Shown: in pieces, positions 35,196 to 42,300 of the stretch
Position numbering within the stretch: the stretch's first letter is position 1
Layout of the letters: each line of letters opens with the position of its first letter
From: a virus
Strand: one strand, 5' to 3'
Virus record (IMG/VR): IMGVR_UViG_3300037847_002035
Span: 1 to 57,111 of that record
Length of the DNA stretch: 57,111 nucleotides
Made by a program: the position numbers and the translations under genes
Notes under the pieces: generated by a model
The model's input: the letters and a program-made list of their open reading frames with translations, nothing else
Told to the model about the DNA's origin: nothing
Databases searched by the model: none

Positions 35196-35932
35196 GCATA
35201 CAGTATCCAGAATTTATGAGAGACGATCACCTCTACGTCTTTGATGTAGACGGAACCCTTACACCAAGTAGACAAAAGATGGACGAAGCATTCAAGAGAT
35301 TCTTCTCTCGGTTTGCCTCAAGGAACTTTGTTTACTTGGTTACTGGATCTGACAAAGACAAAACAATGGAACAGGTAGGTGCCGATCTTTATGGGTTGGC
35401 AGATAGAGTTTACAATTGTAGTGGCAACCATGTGTTCGAAGGTCACAACGAAATCTATAGAAGTAACTGGAGATTGCCTTGGGATGCAGAAGAATGGTTG
35501 AAACAGAAATTAGATCAAAGTATGTTTCATATAAAAACTGGAGCACACTTTGATCATAGAATAGGTTGCTGTAACTTTTCTGTGATAGGAAGAAACTGCA
35601 AACTATATGAAAGAAAAGAGTACGTGAAGTACGATAATATAAACAAAGAGCGAGAAAGAATTGCTCGTGAATTCGAAGAAAAATTTCCTAACATAGAAGC
35701 AGTCATTGGTGGTGAGACTGGACTTGATATCTTTCCAAGAGGAAAGAACAAGGGACAGATCATGGAAGACCTCGACTGGCATTCGGTTCACTTCTTTGGA
35801 GATAAGATGGAAGAGGGTGGCAATGATGCACCTCTTGGTAATAGAATAGATAACAGACCGTTTGGTTATACTTACGCAGTCAAAGACTGGAAACATACTT
35901 GGGAAATACTAGAAGGATTCACGTACACATGA
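35192..35932 (+). CDS. Phosphomannomutase-like HAD hydrolase
   Basis: 246 residues from ATG 35192. HAD motif I is FDVDGTLTPSR near residue 18, motif II is VTGSDK near 51, a cap region follows, and motif IV is FFGDKMEEGGND near 200. The eukaryote-type phosphomannomutase features TPSR, CSGNH and GDKxxxGGND are all visible. It would interconvert mannose-6-phosphate and mannose-1-phosphate, consistent with the nucleotide-sugar genes nearby. Confidence 0.87.
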   Translation: MSIQYPEFMRDDHLYVFDVDGTLTPSRQKMDEAFKRFFSRFASRNFVYLVTGSDKDKTMEQVGADLYGLADRVYNCSGNHVFEGHNEIYRSNWRLPWDAEEWLKQKLDQSMFHIKTGAHFDHRIGCCNFSVIGRNCKLYERKEYVKYDNINKERERIAREFEEKFPNIEAVIGGETGLDIFPRGKNKGQIMEDLDWHSVHFFGDKMEEGGNDAPLGNRIDNRPFGYTYAVKDWKHTWEILEGFTYT

Positions 35933-36606
35933 AAGCAAGACTAATCTCATATTCACAGACAGGAGAAAATCTACATGTCGGTAATGATGTACAGGAACTC
36001 ATTGCGTATTGCGCCCGTGTCTCCAATCCATCGAATCAAGATAACTCTGAAACGTCCGAAAAACTTTTACGTTACCTTGCCAAACACAAACACTGGTCGC
36101 CATTCGAGATGGTCAGTGCTTGCATAGAGGTAGAGACTACTCGTGATATTGCAAGACAGTTATTGAGACACAGATCATTTTCATTCCAAGAGTTTTCCCA
36201 AAGGTATGCTGATGTTCGAGAAATAGATGACAACTTTGTTATCCGTAGAGGAAGACTACAAGATCCCAAGAACAGACAGAACAGCATTGTTACAGATGAT
36301 GCAAGTCTGTTGACTGCTTGGGAGCAACACCAAAGAAATGTTTGGTATGCCGCAATGAAAGCATATGACTGGGCACTCGAAAATGGTATTGCAAAAGAAC
36401 AAGCAAGGTGTGTGCTACCAGAAGGTAATACTTTGTCGAGACTATACGTGAACGGTACGTTGAGATCTTGGATACACTATATAGAACTAAGATCTGCAAA
36501 TGGAACACAGAAAGAGCACATGGACTTAGCAGTAGAATGCGCCAAGGCAATAGCAAAAATATTCCCTAGCGCGGAACAATACATTGACACACAAAGAATC
36601 TCATAG
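35929..36606 (+). CDS. thyX: Flavin-dependent thymidylate synthase ThyX
   Basis: 225 residues from ATG 35929 (ATGA overlap). The ThyX signature RHRSFSFQEFSQRY near residue 82 is complete, and the C-terminal NGTLRSWIHYIELR segment near 171 matches the substrate-binding region. It makes dTMP from dUMP using FAD and methylenetetrahydrofolate, a standard marine phage nucleotide gene. Confidence 0.95.
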   Translation: MKARLISYSQTGENLHVGNDVQELIAYCARVSNPSNQDNSETSEKLLRYLAKHKHWSPFEMVSACIEVETTRDIARQLLRHRSFSFQEFSQRYADVREIDDNFVIRRGRLQDPKNRQNSIVTDDASLLTAWEQHQRNVWYAAMKAYDWALENGIAKEQARCVLPEGNTLSRLYVNGTLRSWIHYIELRSANGTQKEHMDLAVECAKAIAKIFPSAEQYIDTQRIS

Positions 36607-36787
36607 ACTCTTTTGGTTAGTCAAGGGACATCTAGGGGACGAGAAGACAGTACATGGTAGCGCAAACGGTTACTTCAAAAGATTGTGGTGTAAGCATCAA
36701 GGTGAAGACACCAGTTACTTAGAAGAAGGTTTTGAAGAAGCATATTATGAAAAGTATCCAGAAAGAAAATGTCATACACAGAATTAA
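36584..36787 (+). CDS. Hypothetical 67-aa protein
   Basis: Frame from a TTG at 36584 within thyX to 36787, 67 residues, rich in aromatic and charged residues with two Cys. The start is uncertain since the ribosome site is weak. It overlaps the next gene by 19 bases, and fills an otherwise empty stretch. Function unknown. Confidence 0.45.
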   Translation: MTHKESHRLFWLVKGHLGDEKTVHGSANGYFKRLWCKHQGEDTSYLEEGFEEAYYEKYPERKCHTQN

Positions 36788-37269
36788 TAAAACGTAGAGC
36801 GACTAACGAAGAGTCTGATGAATGTTATACACCAAATGATCAGGTTTTTCCTCTACTGAAATACTTAAATAAGGATAGTACTTACTATGAAGCAACTAGT
36901 GGAAAAAGTTCGAACATTCTTTCTGGGTTCAGAAAGCATGGTTATAACATCGTTTCTTCTGATGGCAGGGATTTTTTTGATTGCACACGGAGTGACATCT
37001 ATGATGGAGTTATAACAAATCCACCATATAGTAAGAAGGATAAATTTTTAGAACACTGTTATGAATTAGGTAAACCTTTTGCACTGTTACTTCCTGTAAC
37101 AAGTTTTCAAGGATCTAAACGAGGAAAGATGTTTATGGAAAAAGGAATGTCTGCACTTGTCTACAATAACCGAATAGACTTTACAGGAAAGGGTTCACCT
37201 ACTTTTGGTAATGCTTGGTTCATATGGGGGTTCATGCCTCCTAATCAAATTCATTGGGTAGATAACTAA
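36769..37269 (+). CDS. DNA adenine methyltransferase-like protein (NPPY)
   Basis: 166 residues with ITNPPYSKKDKF near residue 83 as catalytic motif IV of class I adenine methyltransferases, and an N-terminal CYTP segment. The SAM-binding motif I appears degenerate (YEATSGKSSNILSGF). Short phage members of this family are common and their targets unknown. It differs from the Dam and from the 42863 enzyme. Confidence 0.7.
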   Translation: MSYTELIKRRATNEESDECYTPNDQVFPLLKYLNKDSTYYEATSGKSSNILSGFRKHGYNIVSSDGRDFFDCTRSDIYDGVITNPPYSKKDKFLEHCYELGKPFALLLPVTSFQGSKRGKMFMEKGMSALVYNNRIDFTGKGSPTFGNAWFIWGFMPPNQIHWVDN

Positions 37270-37278
37270 GGAGAAAAA

Positions 37279-37350
37279 ATGGAAGGACCTATCTGTAAAC
37301 TAAGAAAGAAAATTAAAACTTGGTTGAGTAAGAAAGATGAAAAAGAATAA
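37279..37350 (+). CDS. 23-aa basic peptide
   Basis: ATG 37279 behind a strong AAGGAG ribosome site. 23 residues, nine of them Lys or Arg. Overlaps the transporter start at 37337. Could be a leader peptide coupling translation of the transporter. Confidence 0.4.
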   Translation: MEGPICKLRKKIKTWLSKKDEKE

Positions 37351-37810
37351 ACTTTGGAAAAAGGTAAGTAAGATGGATCTAGGAAATCCTGTAATTACTG
37401 CCCTAGTTGGGTTAGTAATATTCTATATCGGACTAAAAACATTCTCTGGGGGAATGAAAGCAATGGGTAATATGGATCACCTTGCATTCTTCTTGGGTAA
37501 TCCGATATACATGTTTATTGGTGGTATAGTCATGACATTGTTGTGGCAATCATCGTCACTTTCGACTACCGCAATTATTGCGTTGGTTGCTTCTGGTGCA
37601 CTACCGTTACCTGCGGCAGTTGCGGCAGTCTTGGGTGCTAACATAGGTACTACTGGTACAATATGGTTAGCAGGGTTCTTCGTCTCGGATGGTATGCCGA
37701 AGGGAGATACTCTGCGAATAGCAATGGCACATACAGGAATGAATCTCCTGATGGCATTGATGCTCTTGCCCTTTGTGGGTAGGATTGCACAATTTCTCAC
37801 AAAATTTTAA
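37337..37810 (+). CDS. Half-size Na+/phosphate cotransporter-like membrane protein
   Basis: 157 residues with three or four membrane spans. LLWQSSSLSTTAIIALVASG followed by GANIGTTGT is the QSSS repeat motif of the PNaS (NptA/SLC34-type) Na+/Pi cotransporters. Cellular proteins have two such inverted repeats (300 residues or more); this has one, so it would have to dimerise or modify a host carrier. It suggests phosphate uptake support during infection (inference). Confidence 0.75.
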   Translation: MKKNKLWKKVSKMDLGNPVITALVGLVIFYIGLKTFSGGMKAMGNMDHLAFFLGNPIYMFIGGIVMTLLWQSSSLSTTAIIALVASGALPLPAAVAAVLGANIGTTGTIWLAGFFVSDGMPKGDTLRIAMAHTGMNLLMALMLLPFVGRIAQFLTKF

Positions 37811-37822
37811 ATAAAACAAAAA

Positions 37823-37846
37823 GGGGGTTGACAAGACCCCCTTTTT
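37823..37846 (+). terminator. Rho-independent terminator
   Basis: GGGGG (37823-37827), loop TTGACAAGA, CCCCC (37837-37841), then five T. It closes the preceding operon. Its loop contains the -35 box of the next promoter. Confidence 0.8.
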
Positions 37847-37856
37847 CTGCTACTAT
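37828..37856 (+). promoter_or_regulatory. Sigma70-type promoter for the SleB-like gene, embedded in a terminator
   Basis: TTGACA at 37828-37833 forms the terminator loop; 17-base spacer; TACTAT at 37851-37856. The ATG is 27 bases downstream with a TTGAGG site. Confidence 0.7.
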
Positions 37857-37883
37857 GATTATATAATAATAATTGAGGTAGTT

Positions 37884-38417
37884 ATGATAAAGCAGTTAGT
37901 TCTTAGCGTTGCTGTACTCACTATGATCCCTAGTGGGTCTGAAAGTGCATCAATCGCAGAAGCAGGTGAATATCACTCTGCACTAACAGAACAGGTTTGT
38001 CTTGCGAACAATATCTATTGGGAAGCAAGGAACCAAACAGAGGAAGGAATGATCGGTGTTGGTCTTGTGGTACGCAATCGTGTTAATGATAATCGTTTCC
38101 CACATTCGTATTGCGAGGTGGTGCATGAAGGACCTACTCGTCCAAGTTGGAGGAACCCAGACACTCGAATCCCTGTTAAGCATCGTTGCCAGTTCTCTTG
38201 GTATTGTGATGGCAAGTCTGATGATATTCGTTCTAACGAGTTGGATATTTATGCCATTGCTAGTGACATTGCTCATCGAATTTATTCTGGTGACATCACC
38301 GACATTACTAATGGTGCTACGCACTATCATGCAGACTATGTGATACCTGCATGGGCGGCAACTAAAATAAAGACAATACAAATTGACAATCACATATTTT
38401 ATAGATGGGAGTTTTGA
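37884..38417 (+). CDS. Cell-wall hydrolase, SleB family
   Basis: 177 residues. Residues 1-23 look like a signal peptide (LVLSVAVLTMIPSGSESA). NIYWEARNQTEEGMIGVGLV with the catalytic Glu, CQFSWYCDG, and NGATHYHADYV are the hydrolase_2/SleB pattern. It would cleave peptidoglycan from the periplasm, a second lytic enzyme besides the GH19 endolysin. Ends in TGATG shared with the next gene. Confidence 0.88.
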   Translation: MIKQLVLSVAVLTMIPSGSESASIAEAGEYHSALTEQVCLANNIYWEARNQTEEGMIGVGLVVRNRVNDNRFPHSYCEVVHEGPTRPSWRNPDTRIPVKHRCQFSWYCDGKSDDIRSNELDIYAIASDIAHRIYSGDITDITNGATHYHADYVIPAWAATKIKTIQIDNHIFYRWEF

Positions 38418-38701
38418 TGACACCTTATGAAGAAATAGATTATAAGTTCAACGAAGACAAGTTACTTGCTGAATTTAAAGAGTACATAGATGGAACCTAC
38501 AACGCCCATTACTCCAAAGAAAAATTCCAAGCGACTGAGTTTATCGTGGATAGCGGTCACGGCACTGGGTTCATGATTGGAAACGTGATGAAGTATGCAC
38601 AACGATACGGCAAGAAGGGTTCCAATGCAGATGCTAGGAAAGACTTGCTTAAAGTGTTGCACTATGCCCTTATGCAACTTCATGTCCATGACTCTACATA
38701 A
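38417..38701 (+). CDS. DUF3310-like protein
   Basis: 94 residues from ATG 38417. The C-terminal half, GFMIGNVMKYAQRYGKKG followed by ARKDLLKVLHYALMQL, is the pattern of the DUF3310 (SaV-like) phage family, which is sometimes annotated as a nucleotide kinase on weak grounds. Converges with the next minus gene with an 8-base overlap. Confidence 0.7.
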   Translation: MTPYEEIDYKFNEDKLLAEFKEYIDGTYNAHYSKEKFQATEFIVDSGHGTGFMIGNVMKYAQRYGKKGSNADARKDLLKVLHYALMQLHVHDST

Positions 38702-39179
38702 CTCCGCTAGAACTTTTCATATACATGTAAACAAAGATACCTATTAGACCAAGTATGGTGACTCCTAATGGAATAGCAATCATAAGTTTTTCTTGAAACT
38801 CTGCTTGCTTCTTCAATGCTTCTCTTCTCAATTCTTCGAGACGTTCTTTTTCTTCTTTGATTCTCTGTTGACGTAGCGCGACAATTTCTTTCCACGTTCC
38901 CCAACCGAATCTATGATCGATTAGTTCACGCATTTCTTCCATTTGCTCTGCCGCAAGTTTTGCATCGATTACCTCTTTGGCAACCGATTTAATTCCTAAC
39001 TGGTCAGAGACAGAGTTCCCTCTTTCGACTTTTGCTTTCTGAACTTGAGCATTACCGTCTAAGAGGTTCTCTAACTGAGTACCAATCTCACCAATGTCTT
39101 TTACTGTATTGATATTCGATTTGATGAAATCCACTGACTGTTTCACCAAAGCAATACCTGCTAAAACTTCTGCGACCAT
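38694..39179 (-). CDS. Conserved myovirus membrane-anchored coiled-coil protein
   Basis: 161 residues. N-terminal MVAEVLAGIALVKQSVDFIKS is a hydrophobic helix of a kind seen in cyanomyovirus hypotheticals, then a charged coiled coil (about 85-130), then one C-terminal membrane span (MIAIPLGVTILGLIGIFVYMYM). A TATAAATA late box lies 59 bases upstream. Likely a late, membrane- or virion-associated protein; function unknown. Confidence 0.7.
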   Translation of the reverse strand: MVAEVLAGIALVKQSVDFIKSNINTVKDIGEIGTQLENLLDGNAQVQKAKVERGNSVSDQLGIKSVAKEVIDAKLAAEQMEEMRELIDHRFGWGTWKEIVALRQQRIKEEKERLEELRREALKKQAEFQEKLMIAIPLGVTILGLIGIFVYMYMKSSSGVM

Positions 39180-39237
39180 TTTTTTCTTTCATTTAAATTT
39201 TAATATAGGTCACAGGTTTAATCTAAGTCAGTACTGG

Positions 39238-39245
39238 TATTTATA
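39238..39245 (-). promoter_or_regulatory. T4-type late promoter box for the 38694 minus gene
   Basis: TATAAATA on the minus strand, 59 bases before the ATG at 39179. It sits just before the tmRNA acceptor piece on the other strand. Confidence 0.45.
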
Positions 39246-39254
39246 AGTATTATA

Positions 39255-39316
39255 TATACTACTGTAGATGTTGGAGGATATTCTGGACATGGGGGCAGTA
39301 CCCATCACCTCCACCA
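39255..39316 (+). ncRNA. ssrA: Two-piece tmRNA, acceptor piece (circularly permuted ssrA)
   Basis: The 3' end is unmistakably tmRNA-like: TTCTGGAC (39281-39288) matches the TTTCGGAC just before the T-stem in bacterial tmRNA, then a T-stem ATGGG (39289-39293), 7-base loop GGCAGTA, CCCAT (39301-39305), acceptor strand CACCTCC (39306-39312), discriminator A and CCA (39314-39316). CACCTCC pairs with GGGGGTG at the start of the coding piece (39552-39558), all seven positions with one G-U pair. The T-loop lacks the usual TTC. The 5' end is not defined; GTAGA (39264-39268) can pair with TCTAC in the coding piece. The permuted order, acceptor first, is that of alphaproteobacterial tmRNA. Confidence 0.88.
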
Positions 39317-39334
39317 AAATTACATGGGGAAAAT

Positions 39335-39544
39335 ATGGACGATAAAGATAAAATAATAGACATAAAACGTACTACTAATGAATTTGAAGTCGGAGTTAGA
39401 TTATTAGGAAACGAACTAATAGGAATACGACTTGCATCAACTAACGCAAGTGGCAAGATGATTCTCTGGGCAGTGCTATTATTATTCTTTACATTCATGA
39501 TCATGGAAGTCTTTGGGTTCAACCAATACTTTCTATCCACGTAA
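39335..39544 (+). CDS. 69-aa membrane protein gene inside the tmRNA intervening segment
   Basis: ATG 39335 lies 18 bases after the CCA of the acceptor piece, with GGGGA before it; the stop (39542-39544) is 7 bases before the coding piece. The gene fills 210 of the 235 bases between the two RNA pieces. 69 residues: a soluble half with VGVRLLGNELIGIRLASTN, then one C-terminal membrane span (KMILWAVLLLFFTFMIMEVF). If the locus is made as one precursor, this open frame would be carried on the segment removed during tmRNA maturation. Function unknown. Confidence 0.7.
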   Translation: MDDKDKIIDIKRTTNEFEVGVRLLGNELIGIRLASTNASGKMILWAVLLLFFTFMIMEVFGFNQYFLST

Positions 39545-39551
39545 TTTTGAT

Positions 39552-39690
39552 GGGGGTGAACTAGGTTCGACAGGTATTTGAGTCTACGAAACACAAATGC
39601 AAACGATAATTTTGCACCATCTGGATTACGCCTAGCGGCATAATCACAGGGGGTTGGGCACTTACCTAGCAACAGAAAAGTGTCACCACA
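39552..39690 (+). ncRNA. ssrA: Two-piece tmRNA, coding piece, tag ANDNFAPSGLRLAA
   Basis: Starts GGGGGTGAAC and TAGGTTCGACAGG, matching the conserved tmRNA 5' domain. The tag frame opens at GCA 39599 and reads ANDNFAPSGLRLAA, stop TAA 39641-39643; ANDNFA and a terminal LAA or VAA are classic tmRNA tag features. The end of the frame lies in a hairpin, GATTA(c)GCC (39624-39632) with GGC(a)TAATC (39637-39645), as helix 5 does in known tmRNAs. GGCACTT and AAGTGTC form a further 7-base stem downstream. The 3' end is approximate. Paired with the acceptor piece, it would rescue stalled ribosomes and tag their products for proteolysis. Confidence 0.9.
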
Positions 39691-39709
39691 CACAACACAG
39701 GAGATCACA

Positions 39710-39937
39710 ATGGCAAATCCATATCAAATCCGTTACGATGTTCTTGCAATGGCAAAGGATATCGCAGACAAGAACTACGAAATGCAAAAAGAACTTGCAT
39801 GGAAAATGATAGACATGGCAAAAGATAATTCAGATCAAGTCATGGATGCTTGGAAAACTTATGTCCCAAAGGCAGTAACGCCAGAGGAGATAAAGGAGCA
39901 AGCAGATAAACTATATGAGTTCGTTACCAAGAAATAA
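39710..39937 (+). CDS. Conserved marine T4-like phage small protein
   Basis: 75 residues from ATG 39710 with an AGGAGA site. MANPYQIRYDVLAMAKDIAD followed by a helical stretch is a pattern I know from cyanomyovirus hypotheticals. Directly follows the tmRNA coding piece. Function unknown. Confidence 0.75.
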   Translation: MANPYQIRYDVLAMAKDIADKNYEMQKELAWKMIDMAKDNSDQVMDAWKTYVPKAVTPEEIKEQADKLYEFVTKK

Positions 39938-39944
39938 ATCGCAG

Positions 39945-39972
39945 GGGGTTTGGTTTATTTAAACTGAACCCC
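39945..39972 (+). terminator. Hairpin between convergent genes
   Basis: 12-pair stem: GGGGTTTGGTTT with AAACTGAACCCC around ATTT, two G-U pairs. It lies between the convergent genes ending at 39937 and 39959. Short T or A runs flank it, so termination in both directions is plausible. Confidence 0.55.
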
Positions 39973-40267
39973 TAAAAATTACAGTAGAGTTATAGTGTCT
40001 TTCATTATCACCAATAATACTGTAGTTGGAACTTCTATAAGAATTGTAAGTACCTTCACTGTCAAAATCCTTTTGATAAGTTATGTATGTACCGTCAGAA
40101 GATAAAGTTTCAGTAATTGTTAATTTGCCTGAATTTTCTAGACCATCTAATACTACATCTATATCACTATCTTCAGTTTTATGATCATTCCAAAAATCAT
40201 CTACAGTTTCCCAAGTTTTATCAGGATACTTTGTAGAAAGTATTTTAAGTGTTGTTCTGTATGCCAT
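39959..40267 (-). CDS. Hypothetical 102-aa protein
   Basis: 102 residues, Ser/Thr/Asp-rich and beta-like, with no recognised motif. It is the last gene of a three-gene minus-strand, AT-rich cassette and overlaps the PP-loop gene by 23 bases. Confidence 0.6.
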   Translation of the reverse strand: MAYRTTLKILSTKYPDKTWETVDDFWNDHKTEDSDIDVVLDGLENSGKLTITETLSSDGTYITYQKDFDSEGTYNSYRSSNYSIIGDNERHYNSTVIFRGSV

Positions 40268-41213
40268 TTATCTTTTCCAATAAATTATTATAAAAATCTT
40301 TAAATTTAGGTTCTAATACGCTCTTTATGTATTTATCATATAAGTACCACTCATTTTTAAATTGATCAATTGTTTTTTCTAAATAATCTCTTATCTCATG
40401 TTCTAAATCAAATACATCTTTTGGCAACCTGTCAAATCCAGTATAGTCAGTCATAGGCATACCAAATCTTCTAATATGACCATCTTTACGATCTTTGTTA
40501 TAGTTCACTATAGGTTTTCTACTAACTAAGTTTGGATAGAATGATCTATAAAATTGATTTTTATGACACATTAAACAATTTATAAAACCGTCTTCCATAT
40601 CTGAAGAGTGACTATCCCCATCTGTATTATACTTAGTACCATTGATAAATTCTATTGTCTCATCTTCAATGTACCAACTTAATTGCTGTTCTGGTGTGTG
40701 ATTAAAAAATGCTCCTTCACCAGTATCCTTAAAAAACAATTTGAAAGATTGTTCTTCTTTTCCATATATACCTGATATCTCTCCAGATTGTTCTCTTGTT
40801 AAATCTGGTTCACCAAGACCTAATATTGGATAACCATCAACCTTTTTTGCTACATGCATATAATACAGTATTTGTGGACTAACTGCTCTAGACTTATGAG
40901 CAATATCTAACCATTCAGTGCCTTTCCAAAAGTTGTGAACATCAGCGTCATATAATGTATATTTTATATTATAAGCATCACACCAATCTATTGCATATTT
41001 TATATCATAATCATTCCAACCATCATTATATCTCATAATAAAAATTTCATGAGGCACTTTTGCTAAACGAAAAGATTCTCCAATCACATTAGAATCTAAT
41101 CCACCACTTAAAAATATTACAGGTTTTTTTTGTTCTTCGTAAATCTTTTGTGCTGAAAGTATATTTTCTTCTTGCCATGAGTTTGGCAATCTATTTATTT
41201 TCGATTGAAACAT
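40245..41213 (-). CDS. PP-loop (N-type ATP pyrophosphatase) protein
   Basis: 322 residues. FLSGGLDSNVIG near residue 34 is the SGGxDS PP-loop that binds ATP and adenylates a carbonyl or oxygen in asparagine synthetase, NadE, TilS, QueC and relatives. A NCLMCHKNQF segment near 213 could bind metal. It has no glutaminase domain, and is longer than QueC. The substrate is unknown. It overlaps the GNAT gene, suggesting a short biosynthetic pathway. Confidence 0.78.
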   Translation of the reverse strand: MFQSKINRLPNSWQEENILSAQKIYEEQKKPVIFLSGGLDSNVIGESFRLAKVPHEIFIMRYNDGWNDYDIKYAIDWCDAYNIKYTLYDADVHNFWKGTEWLDIAHKSRAVSPQILYYMHVAKKVDGYPILGLGEPDLTREQSGEISGIYGKEEQSFKLFFKDTGEGAFFNHTPEQQLSWYIEDETIEFINGTKYNTDGDSHSSDMEDGFINCLMCHKNQFYRSFYPNLVSRKPIVNYNKDRKDGHIRRFGMPMTDYTGFDRLPKDVFDLEHEIRDYLEKTIDQFKNEWYLYDKYIKSVLEPKFKDFYNNLLEKINGIQNNT

Positions 41214-41619
41214 AACAATTCATTCCATAATCTGCTTTTATAAATTCGCTTTTTTTAATAAAACCAACTCTTTGGTATACAGGTAAAGATTTTTCTCTAG
41301 GAAAACTCCAAACAAAATCGACATATTTAAAACTATGTTCTATCGTATGCTGTAATAGTTTTTTGCCTATATTTTTATTTCTATATTCTTTTATAACATA
41401 TAATCCTCTAGATCTAAACTTATCAGGTTCAGACATATGGCAACTATTAACTCCAACTAATTTATTATTTTCATAATAACCAAAATAAAAAACATCTATA
41501 TTGTGCATATCACTAAATCCATTTAAATATTTCATATTAGAATATTCTAGATGATTTCTATGTGGATGTAAATATTCCCATAATTCACAGACTTGAGTGA
41601 AAGAAATATTTTTTATCAT
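41191..41619 (-). CDS. GNAT-family acetyltransferase
   Basis: 142 residues. The acetyl-CoA loop motif is in YVIKEYRNKNIGKKLLQHTIE near residue 75-95 (R/Q-x-x-G-x-G/A variant: RNKNIGKKL), preceded by FRSRGLYV and followed by a WSFPREKSLPVYQRVGF motif typical of the fold end. Lysine- and Asn-rich codon use makes this region visibly more AT-rich than the core genes. Confidence 0.8.
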   Translation of the reverse strand: MIKNISFTQVCELWEYLHPHRNHLEYSNMKYLNGFSDMHNIDVFYFGYYENNKLVGVNSCHMSEPDKFRSRGLYVIKEYRNKNIGKKLLQHTIEHSFKYVDFVWSFPREKSLPVYQRVGFIKKSEFIKADYGMNCYVSIENK

Positions 41620-41635
41620 ATAATTAAAAAACCTC

Positions 41636-41664
41636 TTGACAATCGCTTTTAGTTGTGGTACTAT
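41636..41664 (+). promoter_or_regulatory. Sigma70-type promoter for the nucleotidase gene
   Basis: TTGACA at 41636-41641, 17-base spacer, TACTAT at 41659-41664 (with TATAAT overlapping at 41662). Confidence 0.65.
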
Positions 41665-41687
41665 AATTTGTATTTAGAGAGGTTATT

Positions 41688-42134
41688 ATGCAAGAAAGAA
41701 AAATAGTCTATGTGGATATGGATGGGGTCTTGGTTGACTTTCAGTCTGGTATAGATGCTTTAGGTGAAGGACTCAAAGAAGTCTATAATGAAAGGTGGGA
41801 CGAGTGTCCTGACATTTTCTCAAAGATGGAACCTATGCCTGGTGCAATTGATGGGTTTGCTAAGTTGTCAGAGAAGTATGATACATATATACTATCAACA
41901 GCACCATGGAATAACCCTTCTGCTTGGACAGACAAGTTTGAATGGGTACAAGGCAACCTAATGCCTCATGCTTACAAAAGATTGATACTATCTCATAACA
42001 AACACTTGAATGCAGGTGACTACCTTATAGACGATAGGTTAGCAAACGGTGCAGGAAGATTCAAAGGAGAGTTACTCCAGTTCGGAACAGAGAAGTTTCC
42101 AGACTGGGATAGTATTCTAAACTACTTGTTATAA
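41688..42134 (+). CDS. 5'(3')-deoxyribonucleotidase-like HAD protein
   Basis: 148 residues. VYVDMDGVLVDFQSG near residue 8 is HAD motif I in the NT5C form, ILSTAPWNNP near 69 is motif II, and LIDDRLANGAG near 112 is motif III/IV. Enzymes of this type remove phosphate from deoxynucleoside monophosphates. It sits between two AT-rich cassettes. Confidence 0.85.
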   Translation: MQERKIVYVDMDGVLVDFQSGIDALGEGLKEVYNERWDECPDIFSKMEPMPGAIDGFAKLSEKYDTYILSTAPWNNPSAWTDKFEWVQGNLMPHAYKRLILSHNKHLNAGDYLIDDRLANGAGRFKGELLQFGTEKFPDWDSILNYLL

Positions 42135-42144
42135 GGAGAGTTTA

Positions 42145-42300
42145 ATGAATCGCGCTGAGAGAAAGCACAAAGATAAATGTGCACGTAGAAGACGTTCAGT
42201 CATCAAGAAGATAAGAGAGAATCGTATTTTAAATGTTTTTGCTAGGTTGAGATCTCGCAGGAAGAAATTTAAAAAAAATAAAAAAGTACTTGACAAATGA
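42145..42300 (+). CDS. 51-aa Lys/Arg-rich protein
   Basis: ATG 42145, with AAGGAG upstream. 51 residues, about half Lys or Arg, so probably nucleic-acid binding. The last codons contain the TTGACA box of the next promoter. Confidence 0.55.
   Translation: MNRAERKHKDKCARRRRSVIKKIRENRILNVFARLRSRRKKFKKNKKVLDK

Noticed and set aside
39552-39690. A one-piece tmRNA ending at GTGTCACCACAC
   Set aside because: No T-arm and no CCA end follow the coding piece, whereas a full T-arm and CCA lie upstream and pair exactly, so the permuted form fits better.
40245-41213. QueC (7-deazaguanine pathway) call for the PP-loop protein
   Set aside because: Too long, and no QueD, QueE or QueF neighbours; only the SGGLDS loop is shared.
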